From Vibrio neptunius (GTDB lineage Bacteria > Pseudomonadota > Gammaproteobacteria > Enterobacterales > Vibrionaceae), in contig CP079859.1 of NCBI GenBank assembly GCA_019339365.1, positions 1,612,001 through 1,676,000 on the forward strand: DNA of 64,000 bases, given 5' to 3'. Below, piece by piece: positions 26,501 to 34,058 of the stretch (the first letter of the stretch is position 1; every line of letters starts with the position of its first letter). Made by a program: the position numbers and the translations under genes. The notes beneath the pieces are model-generated. The model saw nothing but the letters and a program-made list of their open reading frames with translations. It did not search any database and was not told the origin of the DNA.

Positions 26501-27898
26501 GCTGCTATCGTTAGGTATCCAAGTGACGGAATCACTAATATCCGACGAGGTGTTATCACTGTAAGTCGCATTGACGGTTAAACGCTGTTTCTGACCTTTG
26601 GCGATACTGACCGTTGGCGGAGTGACGCTAATATCGGTGATCACCGCATTAGTAACCTCGACGTTAACGGTGTTACTGGCAACCCCACCTTTGACTGCGG
26701 TAAGCGTGGTGGTGCCGATATTGCCGCCAGACAATACCCCGCTTGAGGTGACAGTGGCAGTACGATTATCGACTGGGCGCCAACTGACGGAATCACTGAT
26801 ATCGGATGAGGTGTTATCACTATAATTAGCGGTGGCCGTGAATGCTTGGGTTTGCCCTTTGGCGACAGAGACGTTTGGTGGGGTGACGGTGATATCGGTG
26901 ATCACCGCATTAGTGACCTCCACGCTCACGGGGTTACTGGTGATGCCTTCTTTCATCGCGGTGACGGTAGTAGTACCGACTTTGCCGCCTGACAGAACCC
27001 CGCTTGGGCTGACAGTGGCGGTACGGTTATCGACAGGGTGCCAAGTGACGGAGTTACTGATATCGGATGAGGTGTTATCACTATAGGTGGCGGTGGCCGT
27101 GAATGCTTGGGTTTGCCCTTTGGCAACAGAGACGTGTGGCGGGGTGACGGTGATATCGGTGATCACCGCATTAGTGACCTCCACGCTCACGGGGTTACTG
27201 GTGATGCCTTCTTTCATCGCGGTGACGGTAGTAGTACCGACCAATCTGCCTGACAACAATCCGTTAGTGTTGACTTTGGCGGTACTGTGATCGTTAGGTT
27301 GCCAATTGACAGAGTCACTGATATCGGATGATAGGCCGTTGTTGTATGTCGCTATAGCCGTTAGCGGTTGGTAATGGCCTTTGGCTAACTTCACCACTGA
27401 GGGTGTGATGGTAATATCGGTAATGGTGGCGTCGGTAACCTTCACTTCGACGGGGTTACTGGTGAGGTTATCTTTGCTAAAAGCAACCGACACCACCCCT
27501 GAGGCCTTGCTTTGCAAAACACCGGATTGAATAAACTCGCCAATCGTTTGGTCACTGGATTGCCAATCCTCGACAGTTAACTCCTCAGTCAACAGTTTCG
27601 ATTGGCCGTTAGAATATTCACCCACGGCAAGAAAATATTGCTCGTTGCCCGTAATAAGCGTGAGCTCGCTCGTCCCCTTGGTTTTGATAGGGAAGGCGGT
27701 AAGCGTCAGCCGCTCCAATTGGACGGTAGCCTCGGTTTGGCTTGGTTGAGGCCTAGTTGAAGAGGGTGTGGATTGAGGTGGGCTGCTTTCGGTTTGAGAG
27801 GCGCCTTCTTCTGAACCACCACAGCCAGAGAGGAGCAGCACGACCAAGGTTAACGTCATAAGGAGCAATAGATCCTTAACGTTGAATTGCTTGTCCAT
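23573..27898 (-). CDS. Giant lipoprotein with 13 bacterial Ig-like repeats and a DUF1566-type end (paralogue)
   Basis: This 1441-residue paralogue of the 14737-20085 product has the same signal (LVVLLLSGCGG), linker and first ~225 residues, almost unchanged. It then has about 13 Ig-like repeats of ~87 residues and a DUF1566/Lcl-type C-terminal domain whose sequence differs more (NYNTIKLAGRSNWRLPTLDEL, YWASTL, FYASCVSEP). Repeats here are more alike each other (TYSDNTSSDISDSVxWRPVDNRTATV) than those of the first copy, a sign of local homogenisation. The variable tip on a conserved stalk fits alternative adhesins. The 5' flank for about 190 bases and the terminator are also shared, so both should be expressed alike. 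Confidence 0.88.
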   Translation of the reverse strand: MDKQFNVKDLLLLMTLTLVVLLLSGCGGSEEGASQTESSPPQSTPSSTRPQPSQTEATVQLERLTLTAFPIKTKGTSELTLITGNEQYFLAVGEYSNGQSKLLTEELTVEDWQSSDQTIGEFIQSGVLQSKASGVVSVAFSKDNLTSNPVEVKVTDATITDITITPSVVKLAKGHYQPLTAIATYNNGLSSDISDSVNWQPNDHSTAKVNTNGLLSGRLVGTTTVTAMKEGITSNPVSVEVTNAVITDITVTPPHVSVAKGQTQAFTATATYSDNTSSDISNSVTWHPVDNRTATVSPSGVLSGGKVGTTTVTAMKEGITSNPVSVEVTNAVITDITVTPPNVSVAKGQTQAFTATANYSDNTSSDISDSVSWRPVDNRTATVTSSGVLSGGNIGTTTLTAVKGGVASNTVNVEVTNAVITDISVTPPTVSIAKGQKQRLTVNATYSDNTSSDISDSVTWIPNDSSIATVSPKGLLAGGKVGTTTLTAVKDNITSNTFGVVVSDAVITDITVTPPNVSVAKGQNQPLAATATYSDNTSSDISDSVSWRPVDNRTATVTSSGVLSGGNIGTTTLTAVKGGVASNTVNVEVTNAVITDITVTPPHVSVAKGQTQAFTATAIYSDNTSSDISDSVGWRPVDNRTATVTSSGVLSGGNIGTTTLTAVKDGVASNTVNVEVTDAVITDITVTPPNVSVAKGQNQPLAATATYSDNTSSDISNSVTWRPVDKRTATVSSSGVLSGGNIGTTTLTAVKDEVASNTVDVEVTNAVLTDITVTPPNVTVAIGQNQALTATAIYSDNTSSDISNSVTWHPIDNRTATITSSGVLSGSNVGATTLTAVKDGVASNTVNVEVTNAVITGISVTPSVVTIAKGQNQALTATATYSDNTSSDISDSVVWRPIDTSTVTSNGVLSGSSVGATSLTVVKDNVTSNTVGVVVSDAVITSISVTPSLVSIAKGQNQAMKATAIYSDNTSSDISNSVTWRPADSSTATVTSNGVLSSSNVGTTTLIALKDGVTSNTVNVDVSDAIITGISVTPSVVNIAKGQTHALTATATYSDNTSSDISGSITWIPIDTSIAAVTAKGVLSGSNMGTTTLTAVKDGVASNTIDVEVTNAVITDITVTPPNVTVAKGHNQTATATATYSDNTRSNISDSVTWIPVDRATTTVTPQGQVTGVDVGTTTLTAVKDGVTSNAIDVEVTNAVMTGLTLSPPLIGVVKGQTQAITVTANYSDGTSSDVSNSVTWWIPVTTEMSVTSDGMVTGLNAGSSTIKASKNGFTKSIDVNVCNLDSNGLEGKCIDLFDTGNGKWFTSTPSVAYLDSLGLGGSSHTDGIEAGKFYRFTWTKAIALCTNYNTIKLAGRSNWRLPTLDELRDELYAYYGVSPYIRAKLSSERGWSISRHYWASTLKGLIDNKYKEYWSVYMYNGFRGAYVNSFRFYASCVSEP

Positions 27899-28006
27899 TT
27901 TTAGTTGTCCCTATGTTTAATTAAATAGATTGAAAACGAAACGTAGGGTGGATTTGATTAATTAATGGGTAATTTATTTGATATTGATTGTTAATGTGTT
28001 TAATTG

Positions 28007-28031
28007 AATTGATCGATATATATTATCAATT
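28007..28031. promoter_or_regulatory. Dyad in the promoter flank of the second Ig gene
   Basis: AATTGAT and ATCAATT pair across the AT-rich core CGATATATATT, about 110-130 bases before the start codon. The equivalent copy upstream of the other paralogue is 20192-20220. The AT-rich dyad could be an operator or part of the promoter. Confidence 0.35.
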
Positions 28032-28061
28032 TAATTTCATACCCTTGTACTGTTAGAACTC

Positions 28062-28137
28062 ATAGTAGAGTTGGAGCTTAGTTTGCGAGATAAATCACTG
28101 CCACCAGCCACCGCCGGATTTTAGGCAGAGGCTGAGG
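28062..28137. repeat. Dispersed ~75-bp repeat, copy A
   Basis: The segment from TAGAGTTGGAGCTTAGTTTG through GCCACCGCC to TTTTAGGCAGAGGCTGA is matched with few differences at 29701-29776, and its first ~28 bases also occur at 20253-20277. No coding capacity. Possibly a small mobile or REP-like element. Confidence 0.55.
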
Positions 28138-28209
28138 AGGCAAGCTGGTAACGGCCATTTAGCCAATATCAAGGGTATATAGAGAACCGCTTAAGGCTGT
28201 TCGCTTTGG

Positions 28210-29541
28210 TTAGTCGGAGTTGCTTTTCACTTCGAACCCGAGTGCTTTTAGTTCAGAGGCAAACTGCGCTTGCGTGTCGGGTTCGCCATGAATCAAGTGA
28301 ATTTGCTTTGGTTTGTCAGCAATGCCATTAATAAAGCGCAGTAGATCGTGTTTATCTGCATGGGCAGAGTAGCCTGACATTGTATGAACCTGCGCTTTGA
28401 CTTCGACCTTTTCACCGTCAATTTCTACATCCATCGCGCCAGATTGAATTTCTCGGCCCAAAGTTCCTTGTGCTTGATAACCTGCAAGAAGAACATCGGT
28501 TGTTTCCAAAGGCAGTAGCGCTTTCAGATAGTCCATGATACGACCACCTTGGCACATTCCAGAGGCCGCGACGACTATTGCAGGCTCTTGGGTGGATTGG
28601 AGGCGATTAAACAAGCGCTGATGGGTGCGATGATCTTCAACCGTAATACATTGCTCAAACGCGAGTGGGTGGCGATGCCTCTCTAGCCGCTGTTTCGCTT
28701 CCTTGCCCCATAACTGTTTGAAATGGCGATAGGAGCGAGTGACACGTTGGGCCATGGGAGAATCGAGAATTATAGGGATAGAAACATCAATTTGATGGTG
28801 GTGGATGAGCTGCTCAATATCGAACAATAATTCCTGAGTACGCCCAACACTAAACGCAGGAATTAAGATTGCTCCTCCATCTTCAAGAGAGCGATCTATG
28901 ATGGCTTTTAACCGTTCCGCTCGCGTGGCGACATCTTCATGTTGTTTGTCGCCATAGGTTGATTCAATCAGCAGGTAATCGGCACGCTGTGGAGATTTAG
29001 GATCAGGCAGGAGTGGGGTGTTACTTGGACCGAGATCGCCAGAAAAGACGACCACTTCTTGATTCGCCAAGCGCACTTCCACATAGGCCGAACCGAGTAT
29101 ATGCCCCGCGGGTTGAAATCGTATCGTCATCGAACTTATGGAGTGAATCTCGTCTAGGCAGTGCCAACAATTGTAGTCCAAGGGCTCAATCAGGCGACGT
29201 ATCTTGTTTAACACGCGCTCGGTTTGTTTGCGGTCTAAACCGAGTTGCAGCTTTAGGCTATCTTCGAGCATTAACGGGATCAGTTCGGCTGTTGCGGTAG
29301 TGCAGTAAATAGGTTGGTTATAGCCAGTGGCGAGTAACCACGGCAATCGACCTATGTGGTCAATATGGGCGTGGGTAATGATAATCGCGGTCAAGTGAGA
29401 GGTTTCAAATTCAATATCCAACGGCCGAGCATCAGCGCCTTGAAATAGCCCGCAGTCGATAAGAATGGCTTGGGCCTCTGATCTGAGCTCATGGCAAGAG
29501 CCAGTAATCGTTTGTTTACCGCCATGGTGAATGATTTTCAT
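28210..29541 (-). CDS. MBL-fold beta-CASP RNA-processing exonuclease
   Basis: This 443-residue metallo-beta-lactamase has motif HAHIDHIGRLP (His57, His59, Asp61, His62), a beta-CASP insert, FSGDLG, ESTYGD, ASGMCQGGRI and a C-terminal RMMBL segment with GYSAHAD and HLIHGE. This is the CPSF-73/YsgC-like architecture of bacterial RNA nucleases. GAGGAT lies eight bases before the ATG at 29541, so an in-frame upstream start at 29565 is not needed. It is likely a cytoplasmic zinc-dependent ribonuclease. Such genes are often housekeeping or accessory in marine gammaproteobacteria. It is a single gene with no operon partner in sight. Confidence 0.88.
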   Translation of the reverse strand: MKIIHHGGKQTITGSCHELRSEAQAILIDCGLFQGADARPLDIEFETSHLTAIIITHAHIDHIGRLPWLLATGYNQPIYCTTATAELIPLMLEDSLKLQLGLDRKQTERVLNKIRRLIEPLDYNCWHCLDEIHSISSMTIRFQPAGHILGSAYVEVRLANQEVVVFSGDLGPSNTPLLPDPKSPQRADYLLIESTYGDKQHEDVATRAERLKAIIDRSLEDGGAILIPAFSVGRTQELLFDIEQLIHHHQIDVSIPIILDSPMAQRVTRSYRHFKQLWGKEAKQRLERHRHPLAFEQCITVEDHRTHQRLFNRLQSTQEPAIVVAASGMCQGGRIMDYLKALLPLETTDVLLAGYQAQGTLGREIQSGAMDVEIDGEKVEVKAQVHTMSGYSAHADKHDLLRFINGIADKPKQIHLIHGEPDTQAQFASELKALGFEVKSNSD

Positions 29542-30031
29542 GTTAAATCCTCGCAACCGTTTCAAGCTGACTGTGCCGACAAAGCTATTTTACGACAACT
29601 TGCCCAGCCAAATTTGCGAGGATTGAACACTTTTGGCAGTAAGTTATAGAGTACTCAGTGGTTTATCTGTAAGGCATTGGTGCCTGTCTCTAAATCACTT
29701 CTAGAGTTGAAGCTTAGTTTGCGAGAACAATCACTGCCATCAGCCACCGCCTGATTTTAGGCAGAGGTTGATGGTGGGGGTTGAACGGTGGTAAAGAGGC
29801 TCACCACCGAGGGTTGTGGACAAAGCATTCTCAAAAGTGCAGTTTCATGGACGTGTTGGTTTTGCTCGTATAACTAGCGACAAGCTATCTACAGGCATCA
29901 AGGTGCTGGTGGTCAATCACCGAAACTTCCGATACGACTGCCATCACAATAAATCATTCTTTTCTAATACTTTATCGCCTTATATCACTGAGAGATATAT
30001 CATGTCTGCATTGTGATATGTGGTTTGATGT
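29542..30031. other. Intergenic region with two dispersed repeats
   Basis: Contains a GCCTGTCTC copy of the short dispersed motif (29681-29697) directly followed by copy B of the ~75-bp repeat (29701-29776). A 66-codon plus-strand frame from 29816 has no support and is not called. This marks the left edge of the defence island and may be an insertion scar. Confidence 0.5.
29701..29776. repeat. Dispersed ~75-bp repeat, copy B
   Basis: The copy starts with TAGAGTTGAAGCTTAGTTTG, continues through GCCACCGCC, and ends TTTTAGGCAGAGGTTGATGG. It is a close match to 28062-28137 in the same orientation. Confidence 0.55.
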
Positions 30032-31740
30032 ATGTCCGCAACGAGTTCTTTTTACGATAACAATGCCCTTCAGCTTGCCAAGCAATATAACGCCCTAGAC
30101 TTTGAATCTGTCCATCAGTCTTGGTCTGCTTATTGGCCTAAATCTGGCGATGCCGTTTTAGATATCGGTGCAGGCTCTGGGCGAGATGCCCAATGGATGA
30201 GCGAACAGGGCTGTGAGGTGATTGCAGTTGAGCCCAGCGATGCACTGCGTCAAATAGGGCAAGCAGGCACCACACCACAAGTGACTTGGCTCAATGATTC
30301 CTTGCCCGCCTTAAAAAGCGTCCAAAGCCTTGGAATGCGCTTTGACCTTATTCTTATCAGCGCCGTTTGGATGCATCTAGCGCCTTCAGTGCGTGAAAGA
30401 GCTTTTCGAAAACTATCTGGTTTATTGTCTCCGAATGGAAAATTAGTGATCAGTTTACGTCATGGCTCGTTTACCGACGGTCGAGTAGGCCATCCGGTTT
30501 CAGTGGCAGAACTGGAACAGTTTTCAAAAGACTATGCGCTCAACACGGTACAAGTCACCGATAGTGAGGATAACCTAAATAGGACGGATGTCTCTTGGCA
30601 GACAGTGGTGTTTAGCTTGTCTGATGATGGAGCCGGTAGCCTGAATCAGGTTCGACGCATCATTATTCATGACAACAAGTCGGCAACCTACAAGTTGGCA
30701 TTGCTAAGAACGTTGCTCCGTATTGCTGATGCTCATCCCGGCGCCGTTTTAGATAGGACGGATGGCAAAGTCAGTATTTCTGCTGGCCTTGTGGCCTTGT
30801 ATTGGGTGAGGCAATTCAAGCGTCTTATCGATATTGATATTGAAGGCACTGGCATTCAACAAAACTCCAACACACGTAAGGGGCTGGGGTTTGTCAAAGA
30901 TGATGGCTGGAACAAGCTTAAGCACCTTGCGGCTGATGACCTTGCCATCGGTTCACTCTTTATCGGAGAAGAGGCCATTGCAATTCAGAAACTGTTTACC
31001 CAGACGTTAAGCACCATAAAAGAAGGGCCCGCAACCCATATCTATCAGGGCGATAAGCATAACAAGCTGTTCCAAATAGATTCAGCATCAAGGCGCGGAA
31101 AACGTTCGCAAGCGATTGTATTAGACGGCGAGTTTTTTGCTAGTTTTGGTCAGTTTGTTTTGGATGAAAAGCTGTGGGATTGCTTGCGGCTGTATTGTGC
31201 TTGGATAGAGCCGTTGGTGGTGAACCAATGGATAACGGAAATGCAGCGTTTTGAGCTGAATCGAGCGCGCAACATTACTCTGCAAACTTACCATGAATGC
31301 TTGGTGTGGCTTGATTCATCACGTGATACGCGTGAAGTCCGCAAACGAGTCGATGAGTTACGCGCCCAAGGCGAAGCGGTGCCAAATGTTTGGAGTAACA
31401 CCAAGCTAACGAGCCAATACGATGTGGACCACTGCCTTCCTTTTACCTATTGGCCGAACAATGATAAGTGGAACCTCCTGCCGACCACCTCAAAACAGAA
31501 TCGAAGCAAAAGTGATCGTGTGCCTAAGGCTCAGCGTTTATCCGAATCCCGTGAACGTATCTTGCAGTGGTGGCAGATGGCGTGGGGCAGCGACCCCTTG
31601 CAGCAACAACGCTTTTTAATCAAGCCGCCCTTTCTTTACCTAACGTAACAGCGCAATGCGATGACTTTGAACAAGTGTTTGAAGCGATGGGATTGCAAGT
31701 GAAAGGCCTGAAGGCCCGCTTGCTGGTTTCGGAATGGTAA
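30032..31740 (+). pseudogene. Methyltransferase-HNH nuclease fusion, frameshift near the end
   Basis: The N-terminal ~190 residues are a class I SAM methyltransferase (motif I VLDIGAGSGRDAQW at 42-54, then ISAVWMHL). A central helical region (about 205-400) has no clear match, and the C-terminal part is an HNH-type nuclease (QYDVDHCLPFTYW, then NDKWNLLPTTSKQNRSKSD). The frame ends at 31648. One extra T in the run at 31613-31617 would carry it on to 31740, giving a natural-looking tail ending GLKARLLVSEW. It could both modify and cut DNA, or the MT may protect against the HNH. It is the first gene of the defence island and is followed closely by another HNH restriction gene. Confidence 0.75.
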
Positions 31741-31783
31741 TACCCGCTAGTACCCCAACAACGAAGTAAAACAGATAGATATA

Positions 31784-32621
31784 ATGGTTGATTTGTCACT
31801 ACCTGCCCCAGGCACAAAACTTAATAATAACGAGTTACGCGAAACATTTGGCTGTAGCCCACAAGGCGGCATGCGCCGCGCCCACAAAACCAATACTTTG
31901 GTCATTGTCTCTAATCATGTCGAATCAATCTATGATGACCGTTGGTCTGGTGGCGTTCTGCATTACACCGGCATGGGGACTAAGGGCGACCAAAGCCTAA
32001 CGTTTCAGCAAAACAAAACCTTGGCTGAGTCAGGTTCCAACGGTGTCGCCGTTCACTTATTCGAGGTGTTCAAAGAGAAAGAATATACCTATGTCGGTCA
32101 GGTCGAACTTGAAGGCGAACCTTATTCGGAAATGCAAGATGATCAACAAGGCAACCCAAGAAAGGTTTACGTGTTTCCTTTGAAACTCGTCTCGGGAGTG
32201 CGTCAGGTTAAAAAGCAAGATCGAGACAATGTTGAGACCATCCGTACCCGCAAGGCGAAAAAGTTAACTCTTGGGCAGCTCAAGACATTGGCGGTCAAGT
32301 CTGGCAAAAAAAGCCACTCGTTATCTACAACAGTCAACCAGCTATGAGCGAAATATTTGGGTAGCAGAGCTGGCTAAAAGGCTGGCGAAAGGGACTTGTC
32401 AGTTATGCCTTCAACCCGCGCCTTTTAAGAATGCGAAGGGGGAGCCATACCTCGAAACGCACCATATTATTTGGCTCTCCAAAGAGGGTGACGACACGAG
32501 TGAAAATACCATCGCATTGTGCCCCAACTGCCATAAGAAAATGCACATCGTCGATGATAAAAAGGATGTTGAGGCGCTAAAAATCCGCAGCCAAAAATTA
32601 TTGGAAGAGCATAATCAATGA
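31784..32621 (+). pseudogene. SRA-like/HNH modification-dependent endonuclease, frameshifted
   Basis: The N-terminal ~150 residues resemble the SRA-type modified-base reader of ScoMcrA-like type IV enzymes (GGMRRAHKTNTLVIVSNH, YTGMGTKGDQSL, FPLKLV). The C-terminal part, in another frame, is an HNH nuclease (CQLCLQPAPF, LETHHIIWLSKEG, NTIALCPNCHKKMH). The shift can be placed in the A7 run at 32306-32312: with A6 the text reads SGKKATRYLQQSTSYERN without interruption. An alternative is one extra C near 32341. A working protein of about 278 residues would cut DNA carrying modified cytosine, as a phage defence. It ends in an ATGA overlap with the next gene. Confidence 0.75.
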
Positions 32622-33018
32622 TTAAGAAGCACATTGAAGTTGTCGCTGCTGTGTTGAGAAACAAGGGCGAATTCCTAGCCGTACGAAGAGGGCCATCGGA
32701 GTTAGATTATGTTAGCAAAAAATGGGAGTTTCCAGGGGGAAGGTAGAAGCAGGTGAAACGCTGGTTGCCGCGATTATCAGAGAGTTAGATGAAGAACTCA
32801 GAGTTACCGTTACCGAACCTCAGCTTTTGTTAACGATTGAACATTGCTACCCAGACTTTGATATCACCATGCATTGCTTTGTGATCGAGGTGCCCACAAG
32901 AGATTTGGTTCTCACTGAACATATCGATTCTCGCTGGCTGTCTAAAGAGAAACTTTGGGATGTGGATTGGGCTGCGGCCGATATACCGGCCGTTGAAAAG
33001 ATCCAAGCGACATTCTAG
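32618..33018 (+). pseudogene. NUDIX hydrolase (MutT/CTP pyrophosphohydrolase type), frameshifted
   Basis: The start at 32618 overlaps the HNH stop (ATGA) and reads IKKHIEVVAAVLRNKGEFLA, VRRGPSELDYVSKKWEFPGG. The Nudix box then continues in another frame (KVEAGETLVAAIIRELDEEL) to 33018. One more G in the G5 run at 32735-32739 gives an unbroken FPGGKVEAGET box and a normal ~133-residue protein. All catalytic Glu residues of the box are present. It is coupled to a modification-dependent nuclease, so it could act on a modified nucleotide, but a general house-cleaning role is equally possible. Confidence 0.75.
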
Positions 33019-33080
33019 AAGGCGAGGAAGATCGACTTAGAGGCGGGCACAGCCCGCCTTAACTATTATGCTTGTTCTGC

Positions 33081-33944
33081 CTAAAAGTATAAGTACGGTT
33101 TTAGCTCCTCAAAATTACCCACAATAATCTGCTGACCTTTAGGATTCGAATCAAGAACGTTAATATCGATGTTATAAGCGTCAAGCACATAGCGAACTAG
33201 TGCCGCATTGGTTGGTATTTTAAGGACGCCTTTATCCATTCCATAATCATGAGCAACGACCTTAGCTTGAGCTTCTGTTAGCCGTGGATCAGGCATTAAA
33301 TCAATGGTTAGGGGAGTATTCCATAACTCATCATGCTTTTTCCCTTTGACTTGCTTCGCCTCAAGAATTGGCACGCCGTGTATGCGACTAAGTACAAAGT
33401 CGCGATAGCCATTTCCATGCTCACAATAGGCACGAACGTGCCAACGAAGTGGGGTACAAACGAGAGTGTGGGGAGAAATAATTCGCTCAACTTCAATACC
33501 GTCTTGGACCGATGTGTAGCTTATATCGACACGTTTTTTTTCGCGAATAGCCTGAGCCAACGGACGTAATACTTGTGGCAATATATTGCGAGCAACAGGG
33601 CGAACCATGGCCGTATTCTCAAACCCCATATCAAGTTCATTAAATGTGATGGTCATATCTTCACTTCTTGAAAGAATGTGCAAATATTCATCCGCATGAC
33701 CCTTTGTTACTTGTGGGATAAAGCTACTGCTGGGTTTGTAGCCCTTTAACTGCTTATCATAGACAAGGTTACCTGGCGCGATATCGGTGAGGTAGGTGTT
33801 GATGTCTTTTGATGCTTGCTGTCTGCCAATACCAAAACTTTGAATTAAATGGTTAGTCGTAAGTCGCCCTTCCCACAGAGCAATGATTTCTATCATTCTG
33901 TAGCGGAACAGCAGATCCCAGCGTATTGGCCATTTGCTCATCAT
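33081..33944 (-). CDS. WYL-domain repressor, BrxR/CapW-like
   Basis: This 287-residue protein has an N-terminal winged helix (ALWEGRLTTNHLIQSFGIG, RQQASKDINTYL), a central WYL domain (KKRVDISYTSVQDG, ISPHTLVCTPLRWHVRAYC, FVLSRI) and a C-terminal WCX-like tail ending ELKPYLYF. This is the layout of BrxR and CapW, dimeric regulators that repress defence loci until infection or DNA damage. It is divergent from the helicase operon, with 114 bases between starts carrying a perfect ATGACGTCAT palindrome. That arrangement suggests it controls the helicase and perhaps the Zorya-like genes behind it. Confidence 0.85.
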   Translation of the reverse strand: MMSKWPIRWDLLFRYRMIEIIALWEGRLTTNHLIQSFGIGRQQASKDINTYLTDIAPGNLVYDKQLKGYKPSSSFIPQVTKGHADEYLHILSRSEDMTITFNELDMGFENTAMVRPVARNILPQVLRPLAQAIREKKRVDISYTSVQDGIEVERIISPHTLVCTPLRWHVRAYCEHGNGYRDFVLSRIHGVPILEAKQVKGKKHDELWNTPLTIDLMPDPRLTEAQAKVVAHDYGMDKGVLKIPTNAALVRYVLDAYNIDINVLDSNPKGQQIIVGNFEELKPYLYF

Positions 33945-34000
33945 GTAACTCCTGTCTAGTTATGCGACGTGTGTATGTAATCAGTGTTTACCTGTCGTTG

Positions 34001-34010
34001 ATGACGTCAT
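34001..34010. promoter_or_regulatory. Palindrome in the divergent regulator/helicase promoter
   Basis: ATGACGTCAT, a perfect 10-base palindrome, lies midway between the start codons of the WYL regulator and the helicase. It is a candidate operator of the WYL protein. Binding is inferred from position only. Confidence 0.4.
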
Positions 34011-34058
34011 ACTATGGTTTGGTTAATAAAACATCAAGAACTGCCGGAGGAATATTGC

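Noticed and set aside
15532..27290. Series of 60-130-residue plus-strand reading frames opposite the Ig-repeat genes, one per repeat
   Set aside because: They recur with the 261-bp period at the same place in each repeat, lack ribosome-binding sites and mirror the codon bias of the minus-strand repeats. They are shadows, not a gene array.
28062..29776. Integron attC sites or IS terminal repeats
   Set aside because: The ~75-bp repeat lacks the paired core sites of Vibrio attC and no transposase or integrase gene is near.
29816..30016. 66-codon plus-strand frame before the methyltransferase-HNH gene
   Set aside because: No ribosome-binding site or family resemblance; more likely leader or spacer DNA.
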